Shown one piece after another: positions 51,883 to 64,000 of a stretch of 64,000 nt of DNA. The notes under the pieces were generated by a model. That model made no database searches and was not told the origin of the DNA. It worked only from the letters and a program-made list of their open reading frames with translations. This DNA comes from Zerene cesonia. Taxonomy: Eukaryota > Arthropoda > Insecta > Lepidoptera > Pieridae. The stretch lies in contig NC_052121.1 of assembly GCF_012273895.1 (NCBI RefSeq), forward strand, positions 6,272,739-6,336,738. Reading direction: 5' to 3'. A program made the translations under genes and the position numbers. The first letter of the stretch is position 1. Each line of letters starts with the position of its first letter.

Positions 51883-52074
51883 CATATATATTTTGAAGAG
51901 GCTTTTTACTGAATGTATCAAACTATTAAATGTATGGAAATATTAGAATATAACATATGTAAGCAACTGATAAATTGTTATTGCTTAATCATATTAGGTA
52001 ATAAATAATAAATAATCTTACCTAACATTACCACACTGGCAGTTTTGACTAGTAATATTGTCGCCCTTGGTCAG

Positions 52075-55000
52075 CTAATGCAATATTGGCGGAGGTGGTC
52101 TGACACGACTATTATTACGAATCTGTATCGTGCTCAATTCTAGAAAGCTTTGTTCCTTTGACTTCGGTCCACGATTACGACCCTTCCTTCCGCGTAGTAG
52201 CCAAGCTGGAGCTGGACCCTCACACCACACAGCTTTCATCCAATTCATGGGTTCTGCACTCACTCGTGTACACTCCCTTGCATACGCTCTGTACGCAGCG
52301 CAGTGGCAACGCACGCCTGAACAACTGCACGCATCCAACAGGCACGCTTCTTTATAATTATATGGGTTCACTTTTGCCCCACATTCAGAAAAAGCCTCGT
52401 GGTTTTCAAACGCCTTGCATAAACGACGCGCTTTAGTGAGTTTAGATGCTCTACAACGAGTATTCATTCCCGGCCGCTCTTGGCGTCTAGTGCAAGCGCG
52501 ATGTCCTCCTACTCGCCAAGAAGTACCAAATCTCCACGTGTCACTTATGAGCCTTCCATCTCTAGTCCGCATGTCATCTCTAGCAATCGAATTGAAATTG
52601 CCGCACAAACCACATAATTTCCCTTTGTATGAACTAGACACTGTAACTTCTAAGAATCCGTCACCGTCCCATAGCAATTGCAACCCAATGTTAGCTTTTA
52701 AAATAACAGATCCATTGCTTCGACTTATATCGGCTATTCCGTTTATGTTGTGAGGCAATGATATTCTATGTCCATTCACTTTTATCCGCATTTTTCTTCC
52801 CATGTTTATTTTGGTAGATCCAATGCGAAGAGTTGCAGTCCGAGTCCACGAGGAATGTGAAGTATTTCGAGCGTCGTTCGATATTCTTATGGAAAATGTG
52901 TGATTCTTACAATCAGAAACTAATTGGTACTTACAGGATCCCTGAAAACTATAAAACTTTCCATCGAAAGTTTTATAGTGTGGATCACCGAATACGGTGC
53001 AAATACCGTCAATGTCTACACATTTCTGGCAACACTGTCCAGGTAATTGTCTAAGTGTTTGGTCGGGTGGGCACGTTAATGACGGGCATCGTTCCATAGC
53101 ACATCTTGGTTCACCAGCATGACATTCACATGACTTACAAGCATCTAATTGCCACGTTTCGCCATCCTGTAATAAGTAATTTTTCAATATTATAATGTTA
53201 GTTTGTAGACATATATTATTATTTTTTTCGTTCCATGTTGTAACTTTATAAGAATATTTAAGAATTTCAAATATTCACCTGGTAAGTTTTTCCGCTAACT
53301 ATACAGGCAGCCTTAGCTTCCTCAATGTTGGGGCACTCCGGGCAGCATTTACCAGGTGGGACGGGCAGGGCGCGTGTCCCGCATGTTAACACCGGACAGG
53401 TGTGTCGTGAGCACACTGATGTCCCGTTCATGCACGTGCAATCGGTACAGGGGTCTACTTGGAACTTGCTCAGGTGCGCGTGATACTCTTTACCAATTAT
53501 GCAGGGCTTTGGCAGAAAACTCGCTGGAATTAAGAGAAAGACATGCATTATTATTTTAGAAGTGTATTATTTATTGTTAAATAATTAATTATTGGGACAC
53601 TTTCTTGTATTGAAGGAGTATGTTTTACGACAAATAGAACCCAAAGTTTAGCTTATTTAAGACATATACCTACACCAATAAACTAAACTTACTTGGTAAA
53701 ATTTTATCCGACGTAGGATGAGAACAGCGTGGACAGCATTCACCAGCTGGTGTGAACTGCTGTGCCCTCACGCACGGCAGCACGGGACAAGCCCGCTTGG
53801 TGCAGGACAGAGCTCCACGCACACATCGACATGACAAACAAGGTTCTTCTGGAATACGAACATCACGCCCTTCCCATACACGCTGCCCATTGATCACGCA
53901 TTCTGAAATTATAAGACATTTTTTATAATAAAATCGAAAGGAAAACTAATAAATGTACAACTTTATGTTTTAAATTTAAAGCAAGTTAATCGTAAAATGT
54001 GTAAAAGCTGGTAACAAGAAGATACCTTAATATCTGCATCGTACTCTCGTTATCGCAAATCATGATATAAATTTAAATTTACGATACGAATTCGAATCAA
54101 TTTATATCGTTAACCTTCTACCTTGTATAAAATATTATATAAGCAATAATAAGAGACTATGTATAGAACCTCAAAAATAGCAGTAAAAAAAGTATTAACA
54201 TAAATTTAATTCGTCATCTAAAGTGTTCAAAATCTAATATTATGAACTCAATAATACAATAACTTCACTATCGATACACTTATTTATAGAGAATAATCGA
54301 AATAGTGAATTAAGAGTAAATAAAGCAACATACAAATTTATCTAAGAATACTAAAAAAAGTCGTTGCGTCAATAAAATGGTGCTGAGAACGATGAATCAA
54401 TCAAGGAGCTAATGAATAAGGAATACGCGGCCGCACACGGCGATCACCGCGCCCGACCGCCTGTAGGCAACCTTTACCTTCACAGGTATACTAATTATAC
54501 GAGCTTTAGGAAATTAAAACAATAAAAATACCATTCATTTTGTGGCTATCATTGCAAGTTCAAAATCTGTAAACGCAGTTTCAAACATAATACATCGAGG
54601 AATGCCTTATAGATATTTTGTACATACAAGCCTCACTGCAGACTAGACACAACCGCAATAATTTAAAATTAATTAATGCGTGCTTGAAATATTAAATATT
54701 ATAGTTATGCAATATCGAGATACTAGTTTGAATATAATAGGACACTTAATGGCTATGTTAATAATCGTGTGTTGTTACAATGAACACACACACACACACA
54801 CAAGTACGTAAAAGATGTTCGGCATGTCAAACCACCATGCGTCGATGCATAATTATTTCGTGACAAAGAAGACAGGCAAGAGTCTATCGTAAAATAGAAA
54901 CGACAAAGCGAAGTACCCTGTCCTTTTAAAGATAAACAATTAAGCATTCATCGTTGGCCAGAAGTCTGAGAACATGTCCAAGACTCTTGAGTGGAACTTC

Positions 55001-58000
55001 ACAGTTATTCAATAATATTATGTCCCACATATACCAGATACAGTGCGGACATTCTGTTCTTGTTGAAGATATCTGACATTCAATAAATGCATCAAATTGT
55101 TTTGTACAACATTATATGAGACAACAATTTAAAAGACGCTGTTGTTAATTAGGGACAGCGACCAATCATACATTAAACAACAATTGGTTACGCAACGCAT
55201 ATTTTTATTGCAATGTCAATTGTATGTGAAAAATCACAATAACCGCAACGTTTGGCCTCTTCCTCATTAAGTACCATAGTTATGTAATTCTGTTTATGTA
55301 TTCGTTCCACGTAGCTAGCGTATAATATCACAAGATAATTATTTTAATTTCTCGGGTCGTTGTCGCGGGCTTGTTCAATAATAACGATCACACATTGAAC
55401 GATTTATGAATGTTAATCGACTAGCTTTTATTTATGTTGATACACCTATGGTAATACTAATTGTACCGTAATTTTGAACAAACCTTTTTTATTTTGTATT
55501 GAATATATTTGCGAAAAAATATTTAAACTTCTTAACTACTAAGCTATACGCATTGAATTGATTAACGAAATAAATATGTTGATTAGATTATTTTATATTT
55601 AACGATAATTTACGCAATAAAGATATAGAAGCTACACAACAATAAACGTATTGTCACAAATATAAAGCATGTCACTCAAACGAAATCAAACCCACTTCAA
55701 TTGTTATCGTCATTTCTTTGTATTGTTGAAAGCATTTATTGATATCTTGCTACATACACATACCCGTTCTTCTTTTAATAAAAGGATACTTGTGGAATGA
55801 AATACACGATTAAATTTCTGTACATATTTATAAAAACAAAAAGGCAATACACGACCATGCCATTTCTGCTGATCGTGAGTTTTTGTTGGGCAACAAGATA
55901 AAAAGGCATTCCCATGCTGATAAGGCTGTAATAAGATGTAAGAGAAACAAAAATCTTAATGCACCGTGGGGATCGTAAAACAAACAGAGGGCAAACCTCA
56001 GCGCTCTCGCAGCCAAAGAGACGTCGGTCGCTTTGAGACTCGAACAAAAACCCACCCGACTCAACCTTTTAAGTAGGTTGTTAACTTTTTGATTTATGGT
56101 CAATAATAGAGACACAACGCCGTGGGAGACTTTCAGAACGCCACTAATGTATATAATTTTAATGGACCCCTGTGAATATAACAAGATCTTATTTAGTTTT
56201 TGGATGGGCAAGAGAAGTCCCTGAAATGAGTCAGTATCTTATAAGTCCACTGATAGAGATGGTAAGATGGGTGGTCTTTACCAATACGTTTAAAAATATG
56301 CGTTCGCCTTATATGAAAACGAAATGTTTTTGACTTATTTTATTACGATAATTAATTTGTTGTAGCATGCAATACATATTTAAAACTCAAAGAATACTTC
56401 ACTCATGTACCAAGATATAATATAAGATCCTTAAAACAAACCTGCGACTAACAAATGCAATATATCGATTATACATATAGAAGCCATCAGCATTTGAAAT
56501 AAGAGCCCTTCTCGTTTGATTAATAATAATAAATAATGGTTCGATCAATAAATTGTCCGATAGCAATATGCATAAAGGTGCAGGACAAATTATTATAGTT
56601 AAGTGGTCCATTGTCTGAAGGTCTACTACGCAACATCTTGAACGTTTTATGCTATTGTCACCCACCGTGGGCGATCTGCGGCCAAGTTTTAACGAAATAT
56701 TGCAACCTACTTGTATTATACTTTTTATAGTAATCATAATAAATAAGAATTTATATATTGTATTGACCATCACCTTGATTAGTCCCGTATAAATAAGTCG
56801 CAGAAACCAATTATCATTTAACAGACAATTAACGTCTGCTACACGTCTAGAACATTTCACGGGCGTTAATTTTAATATTTATATTTTGCTCTTACTTGAA
56901 TAAATCTCAGCTATTCATTCGATAATTGTAAGTTTTCGGTGAAATTACGGAAATTTGTTGAATAGCCTTGTACAAATTTAAATGTCTGACATACGATTTA
57001 AAATGTGTCCACTATGGCGATAAACGCATAAACTTACTTCTTTCTTGTTTCAACTGACTACGTGTAATGAATAAAGTATACAAGCAATAAAACGATAGGT
57101 TGGAATGTGTCGGCCATTTTCAAAAGCAATTCTGTGCCGTCATCTCGAAAATTACTATTATTTGATTTTGAATTACTAATCTTGTTAAAGTTTGGGAGCC
57201 GACGTAAATTGCTTAGCCTTTTGGTTTTATTGAGTTCGCATGTCGGCGTGTTTGTTTTTGAATGGGATTATAGGGCTTTTTTAGCCGCTCCATCGTCTGG
57301 GTGGGCGCCCCGTGAGACAAGCCTGCGCCAGTCCGCAGTCTCTCAACTGTTTCATTATAACTGCTTGAATGTGTGTGTACATTCTTGTGTAGGAAAACGC
57401 AGCATGTAATAGGGACCGCGCGCTTTGCAGTTATTACGTTATTTGTTTTCTTATTCTTCGAATAAAGTTTCTCCATACGCGGGCAAGAAATCAATTACGT
57501 TTTAATAACTTATACGGTCATTTGAAAACAATTTATGTTATTGCTTATTTTACACATTTCTTTGAAAAGTTACTTCAAAACCAAATATAATAACGTTTAT
57601 TATTGTACTCATGATAATTTGTACGCTTTTATTATCAGCATTGCAAAGTAAGACTATTTCTTTAAGAGTGACCAAACAAACAACACATAAAATTTTTACC
57701 TTAAGGGAGATCTATACCAATATGCTCGGAATCATACCATACAAATGTGGCATTTTACAATTTCTTTACTTCATCCACAAACCGCTCGTTCAACATTATA
57801 TACATAAAGGAGGAAAAAAACCTATTTGTAGGGTCACTTTCCATATATGCAGCTAATAATTTGCATACATTTACGTAATTACAAATGTTTCATAGCTTGA
57901 GCAGAACGCAACACGTATTTAATTTTCCAGGTAATTAATACAAGTCATTAGTCCAGTAGGTAATCAAACATTTTAAACTTTAGGATTAACAATATTTCAA

Positions 58001-58286
58001 ATCAAGGATAATTACCGTCGCAAACAGGACAATTCGAGTGCGTATGCCGCTGGTGCTTAGGGTTGTCGCACGGCGCATAGCACTGGGGTCGCGAAATAGT
58101 GACGACTCCAGCTTCACATCTGTAAATCTTTCCATCTTGTACCCACTCCGTGTGAGACGCGTAGTCTGTGCCATTGTACCAGCATCCCTTGCATCGGGCA
58201 CAGCAACCTTCCCGTGGCATTACCACCGCGCAATCTTCCATTGGGCCACACTCCTCAGTACCTTTGCGGCACTCCACGAAACCGTT
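52075..58286 (-). CDS. cv-2: Crossveinless-2 (BMPER homologue), last four exons, 5' part missing
   Basis: Secreted BMP-binding regulator. Exons on the minus strand: 58286-58016, 53902-53693, 53523-53279, 53166-52075. Phases agree, giving 605 codons plus stop. Order of domains: the end of VWC1 (NGFVECRKGTEEC to CCARC), VWC2 (CWYNGTDY to CPVC), VWC3 (CVINGQRV to CCPRC), VWC4 (CIIGKEYH to CCPEC), VWC5 (split over the last two exons, CIVSGKTYQ to CCQKC). A von Willebrand type D domain follows, starting CTVFGDPHYKTF, with the GDPH self-cleavage motif and CGLCGNFN. A C8 cysteine module comes next, then a basic tail (GRKGRNRGPKSK) ending PPPPILH. The vertebrate C-terminal TIL domain is absent. The first exon here begins in phase 0 inside VWC1, so the signal peptide and the start of VWC1 must lie upstream; I found no matching exon up to 64,000. 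Confidence 0.93.
54782..54802 (+). repeat. (CA)n microsatellite in a cv-2 intron
   Basis: Ten CA units in a row between the VWC2 and VWC3 exons of cv-2. Confidence 0.85.
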
Positions 58287-58336
58287 CTGTAATGTAAAGC
58301 TGTACGTTATTTTAAACATCATTGCCCGAAGCGATA

Positions 58337-58391
58337 TTTTTGTCACTAACGTTACGTTACGTTAGTGACAAAAAGTTACGTTACGTAACGT
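58337..58391. repeat. Perfect hairpin and adjoining palindrome
   Basis: TTTTTGTCACTAACGT (58337-58352) and its exact reverse complement (58359-58374) flank a 6-base loop. Four bases on, ACGTTACGTAACGT (58378-58391) is a perfect 14-base palindrome. They lie about 50 bases upstream of the most 5' cv-2 exon found. Confidence 0.9.
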
Positions 58392-59785
58392 TATTTCGTC
58401 AGTCACGTCTTAACAATATCTTTTGAATTTGCCTTTTTATTCTTATCCCAGAATTTTAATTTATTATCTGTTTTTTTGAACCTAACATTTTAAAATAATT
58501 TTCTTCTGTAATTAAAATTTAACGATTTGCAAGGTTTCCTAAGGAAGAAGAATGTTAATGACAGGATGGATAGTACTTAGATGTTTGTAATGCATCAAGT
58601 TGAGTTTATTCACTATAATTATCATAAACGCGACTGTACTTGAAAGTTGAAGCGAATACATTAATACTTATGTGAGAACTAACTAAATAGAGAGAAGTAG
58701 GCGTTTAGCCAATTGGCAGCGTTAATGACTAATATGAGACAGCATTGCTTCTTAATTGCTTAATTACTGCCCAGACAACTTGACATTTGATAACTTGTAA
58801 ACTTTTACATGATCTTTTAATAAATTCAACGTAAATTGTTGCAATGTGTGAAACTAGTTATTACCACAAAATAGGCGGAAAATAAAAGAAGTACTAAATT
58901 CTTTATTTTCCCTAAAATACACAAGTAAAATATCGTTGGTTTTTTTCTACTCATGTTTAATATAAGATATTTGAATCCTACAAAAAATAACAGAAATTGA
59001 GGAGCTTCCATTCTTATTCCATGATATGCAACATAGGTTCAAACAATGGAATTGCTAAAGGCAAATGAATCTTGCAATTATTAGTCTTAACAGTACAACA
59101 TAACTTGATAACAATTATTTTGGACAAAAACAATTATATCAACAGTAGACACTTGAAAATTTTTTGTCGATTCAAAAACAAATATGTTAGTCAAAAGTTA
59201 CAATTGCTTTTTCACGGTTATAGCCTTCATTTTTATTACAAATATGTTGGTATAGCAATTATGGTTAACATAAACCGCAGTGTGGTTAAAGAGATATAAA
59301 AATATAATATTCTCATATATTTTTAAGATTTCTCCTAAGAAGTTCTTAACTTGACCTCTCGGAAGAAAAATCCATCGTAGGTATGTAACATTTTTGCGAC
59401 CGATCTGATTCATTTTACAATCAAATGGGCATTGATTGCCCTACGCGTACACTATTGTATTCAAAATAAGGAATTTGAATCTATACATGATATCAGAGTA
59501 TTTGTTTTTTTCCACGAGTATTACAAAAGCCGCATTCCTGTAGCATTAATTATTCCACCAGCTTATATTGAATTTTCCCCTTTTTAATATTATTATTTAA
59601 TTCAAATTTTGGCTGTTATATTACTCGTTGAATATTGCAAATGCAAATTCGACTATCTCTTCTACATTAATATTGTTATTAGCTCTAATATTTTCTAATT
59701 GACAGTTGAAACTATATTTTGTTAAATATTTAATAACGAAGACCGTTGACCGTTTTATAAGTATATAAGTATATAGTATATAGTA

Positions 59786-59925
59786 GCAGAACTGGCCACG
59801 CGTTGCTGTGGCTGAGTAATAATTAAAAAGTATTAAGATTGTAAATTGTTGGGATAATTAATCGAAACAAAAATTATCCTATATCTTAAGTTGGACCAAA
59901 TTACACATACAATTTGGCATTTTAA
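59786..59925 (+). repeat. Retroelement tail fragment
   Basis: CAGAACTGGCCACGCGTTGC and TGTGGCTGAGTAATAATTAA are frequent in lepidopteran repeats. No coding frame. Confidence 0.5.
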
Positions 59926-61017
59926 TTATTATTAAATTAATAATTATTATGAAGAAGGCTATGAGTGAATAAGCTTTCTTCGTGCATTCAAGCATTCTTC
60001 ATTATTTACATATTTATTTATTTATTACAAACTTAGAAAACTGCAAAGCAACATATGAAAATTTTGGATTTTTAATGTATACACTGAACTTTAGAAATTG
60101 TTTCTCTAATTCACATTACTTCCGATAGTACCACGCATGTTATCGTAGTAAATTTAAGAAAATAAATAGATAAATTATGTTAAACGGTCATATATACCTA
60201 CTATTGTCAGTACAGTGTTCCGGTTTTCGATGATTCGCTATTTCGACCGCTGCACAAACATATTCACGCAGTCACGAATATATTATTTAATATTTAAACA
60301 AGTCAGGAATCCAAGATATCAATAGTATCGCAGACAATCAATATTAGAAGTTAATATTTGCTTAAATCTGTACACTATCAGACGTTTTAACACCAAATAG
60401 TACGGCGTCCTAATTTGTGTTTGACCGTGACCACGCGATGGCCACTTGGCCTTCGCTTGTGGTCGTAAAGGCAAGGTATGCGCGTGACTCTTAAACAATA
60501 TTACTATAATATAATGACGATCGTACCTAACCCAGGAATTCCGAACGATAACATCAGCTTTTCGCTATAGTTAAATTAAAGGAGATTTAAGCAAATGTGT
60601 AGATATTTCCTGAGGGGTAGAAAGTCCGGGCATAAGCATCCGCAATTATCTATCACGTGATAAATGCATCAAGCAAAGGAAATAGTTGGGAGTAAACATT
60701 TATTCTAGTGACTTTCTCATATAAACAATTAATATGCAGTACCATCTCATAATTTTATAATAGGCGGCAAATAACACTGGCGCATAAAATTGGCTATATA
60801 TAAAATAACGAGAATTGTGGAATGTATAACCATATAAATAATTTGTACCAATATTTTCTACCTTACAAATAACTTTACTACAAAATACATTTCATCTTCA
60901 TTTGTGTTGTGATAACAGGCTTTGTTATCAAAATATTCTAATTATTCAGCACGGTATCTGCTTCTGATGTAGCTACCTGTTTAATATATTATATCCTAAG
61001 AAAACAGCTTTACCGAA

Positions 61018-61103
61018 AGTGGGAGTCGAGCACGCTTCGGCTCGAATTGGGCCAGCTCGCACCGGGGAAGCTACCACACACCCACAGGAGAACGGCGTCA
61101 AAC
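61018..61103 (-). repeat. Interspersed repeat, family B, short reverse fragment
   Basis: Only the end is kept: GTGGGAGTCGAGCACGCTTC, GGGCCAGCTCGCACCGGGGA and ACAGGAGAACGGCGTCAAAC. Confidence 0.6.
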
Positions 61104-64000
61104 AAAATCTTAGTGTGATTTGCCCCAATTCCGTGATCAACTCCTGCATGCAATGTCTCCCACATTTATTTAACAACAATCTATATAATGACGTCGCAAC
61201 TGTAATGAAGCGTTGAATAGATTGATAATTATATAAATAAGATAAGGTAAAAAGATAAACGTTTCTGTTCGCTCTATTGAACTCATATCAAATAAGGGAT
61301 CACCGTCTAGACTCTAGGTGAACGATTGACTCAGCCATACACCTACAATTATTCAATTAGAGAAAACATTAAATAATACTTACTGACTTATTTATTACTA
61401 TTAAGATATTTTTATTTTATTTTTCGACAAAAAAATATGCTTTAATATCTTAAGAAGAATAAACCACAGCCCTTAAGTTGACAGGGGCCCGATTACATGT
61501 AGTGATGCTAAAAGCTCGTGATATTACGTGAGTAAGGCACAAAAATACACTAGCCCAATTTTAATGCAATATGTTATACATGTTACGTACTCGAGGTCAC
61601 TTACTGACTCTTCTGTTTATTGTTTTTCAATATTTCAACCGAATTTCAGGAGCAGCGCTTTGATGTAGCCCTCGAACGAAATATTTACGTAACATTTTAC
61701 AAATAAAATGCGCCTAAATCAGTCTACTGCTCATTAATTTCCGATAATGTGCCGCGGGTAAAGATTTTAATGTAAACTAGTTTAAAAGTCGATCATTAAT
61801 ACATTACGATTATTTTAATACACTAACTATCAGAAAATATGCATTTAAAAGAGACAATGATATTCTTACGTAATGATATGTCTATTGACTGCTGATTTTG
61901 CAAAGTTATTTTAAACAAAATACACAAGAATATTATGGTATTTATTTAATTAATCTAATAAATGTATAACAAATACAGATAAAACGCTTGTGCGAATATA
62001 ACGGGCAGTAATAAATACATAATACGTAAATGCATCGAAAACAAATAAGCATTAATAAAGTTTTATCTCTTTGTCGCGTTGTCTACGGAATTTGAGTTAT
62101 CAATAGTTTAATAGCTTCAACGTGAGATCACGTTCTTCGATTTGTCATCGATGAGTGAACAGTGGATAATTTTGAGGAGCAATTGAACGTTACTGATATA
62201 TATCCTTTTTAAAAAAATACTGCTGTATTAAAAAAAAAAAATTTAATTGAATTTGATGTGACAAATAAGTGCTTATTAATGACAAAATAATTATTTTTGT
62301 TCATATCAATTAATGCACTTATCTTTCGAGCGGTCAATAAACTTTTAAGTTGACTTTTCTCCCCGATCCGATCTTTCGCAATAAAAATATATAGACATAT
62401 TTGCAATTAAAATTTCCATTGTTTACGTATTACACGGTCATTTATCTTATACTATAAATTAATTAAATTATATTAGTGCTTCAATGACAAGTTACTTTGA
62501 TAATGTAATTAATACGTAGTAGGTAAATTGATAGCATTTATTACAGTTATTCAGTTTTAATTATTAAAATATTTTATCTCCCTTCATGCTTCATGCAGTT
62601 GATTAAAAGGAAATTATTGATTAGCAAATTCTGTTTTTGATCGGCATATTTATTCCTTTAACAATTGATTTTATTTAAGATTTCCATCTATCTCGTTTTG
62701 ACTCACATTTTAATATAATTTTCGATCTTGTTTCGTTCTGTTTATAGTATTAATCCCTACCTCTTTATTATTAGACTCTATTGACCTTATAAGCAGGCAA
62801 TCGAAACCATTAATACAAATAATTGTGTAATGGTTTAAGCAATCTTTACCCAGTTTCCCGTTTAAATGATAACGGAGGACAAAATATATTATTTCCGGGA
62901 CCTTTACGCAATTTACAACTTCCTAAAACGCATGTAGGTATTATGTATTTACAATTTAACTGTTCGTACTTGACGTTGTCCGTTCAAATTATTAATTTGC
63001 CACTAATTAAATACATACAAATGTTCAAATATTACTTTATCGTTATATACAAATTTTGTTTTTAAAATCTGAATTTGTTTTTAGACTAAATGTGTTGCTT
63101 TAATTAGTAAAAAAACGTTAAACGTTAAATACTTACACACCTTATATATACACTCTTTTGAGTCCACATTTTAACATTATTTAAGTAATTACCTGACAAG
63201 AATAATCCATGAACGATTACGTTCCTAAAGCATTATACAAGTACCTATTTGTCTTAAATAATTATTTTATTACTCAACATGATATGATATAAGGTTTTTC
63301 TCAAAAATGAAATACCAGTATAATCATTTATAATTTACATGCCACTGTGGAGCATGCTTCGAAATGCCGTATTAATAGTAAACGTTAACATAATATTCAT
63401 TTTAAAATGTACTTTATCTCCTAATTTACATAATGAATCGCGCGTACCACAGACTGCTCGGGGACACGGCGACCAACCAGTTCTGCAAAATCCACGATCT
63501 ACTAATAATAATTGTGTCCAATCCTTCATTTCACTATGCCCACATAGGTGAATTACTTTAAACACAAACACGCAGCGTTTCAATGAAATGTCCATGAATT
63601 TTCACTTCCTACAACGTGCAACACTAAATGTATTGGGAAAAGTACAACAGACCTGCCCCTTGAAAAACGAGATCTGACGATATCAATAATTACTGGTTTA
63701 TTTATAACATATAATTTATTTTGATCTCATCCAAATACCAATACTTAAAAAATAATTTATAAAATTCAGACTCCATAATATATGTTAATGCATCATTAAT
63801 TACCTTAATGATACTGTTGCATCTAATTCAGCGTTGATACCTACTAGTTTTGACAATAAAATCAATAAACTCTGGGAATTGCTTTTATACCTTCTTTAAA
63901 TAAATAATATGTAAGCGTATTTACCATCGATCGAAGTGGAACTTGGAAAATATTGTTACATTAGTATATTTCTATTTAAGTAGCCTTGGGGATCGCTGCA

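Larger units (their letters stand above)
47713..52074. other. Spacer between convergent troponin C and cv-2
   Basis: Very AT-rich, with no exon recognised. It contains two adjacent repeats at 50.3-50.7 kb and the 1000-N gap with duplicated flanks. I see no clear polyadenylation signal for cv-2 between its stop and the gap. Confidence 0.55.
58392..64000. other. Upstream side of cv-2, no exon recognised
   Basis: Presumably a cv-2 intron, because the gene's 5' end is missing. I looked on the minus strand for the beginning of VWC1 and a signal peptide and did not find them. It holds two repeat fragments and, at 63430-63550, a less AT-rich patch that could be an unplaced exon. Confidence 0.45.

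Noticed and set aside
53356..53559. Plus-strand frames over the cv-2 exons (also 52130-52753 and 58038-58365)
   Set aside because: Antisense shadows of the cysteine-rich VWC and VWD exons.

Overview
This window is animal nuclear DNA, almost certainly from a lepidopteran (butterfly or moth). It is AT-rich with intron-split genes and GT-AG introns. It is littered with short interspersed repeats of types I know from Lepidoptera: 'CTAGCTGCGCCCCGCGG' SINE-like copies, 'TCGCCTGATGGTAAGCGATCA' elements and several LINE 3' tails. The encoded proteins are insect-like. There is no bacterial, phage or CRISPR content. Two 1000-N gaps and one 31-N gap are present.

Four protein genes can be rebuilt exon by exon with consistent splice phases. 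(1) A microsomal cytochrome P450 of the CYP2 clan, CYP18-like, minus strand 11790-15370, seven exons, 520 aa, apparently complete. (2) The Hedgehog-pathway kinase Fused (STK36 homologue), minus strand 27228-34006, eleven exons, 843 aa. (3) A muscle troponin C, plus strand 39944-47451, six exons, about 152 aa, with one GC-AG intron. (4) Crossveinless-2 (BMPER homologue), minus strand 52075-58286, the last four exons, 605 codons before the stop; its signal peptide and first exon lie to the right of the window or were not found.

Layout: 1-11,789 is gene-poor and repeat-bearing. The P450 occupies 11.8-15.4 kb. From 15.4 to 27.2 kb I recognise no gene. Fused fills 27.2-34.0 kb. A 5.9 kb spacer separates fused from the divergently transcribed troponin C gene (39.9-47.5 kb). 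Troponin C and cv-2 converge on a 4.6 kb spacer that contains an N gap whose two flanks carry the same 77 bases. From 58.3 kb to the end I see no supported exon.

The genes do not form a pathway or operon. Fused (Hedgehog signalling) and Cv-2 (extracellular BMP modulation) both act in wing patterning in insects, but their proximity here is probably coincidental. I found no convincing undescribed system. The observations most worth checking are the GC-AG intron and uncertain first exon of troponin C, a possible alternative 3' end of fused, a chimeric SINE/LINE-tail repeat, a strong palindrome cluster in a cv-2 intron, a likely false assembly gap, and two unexplained reading frames.
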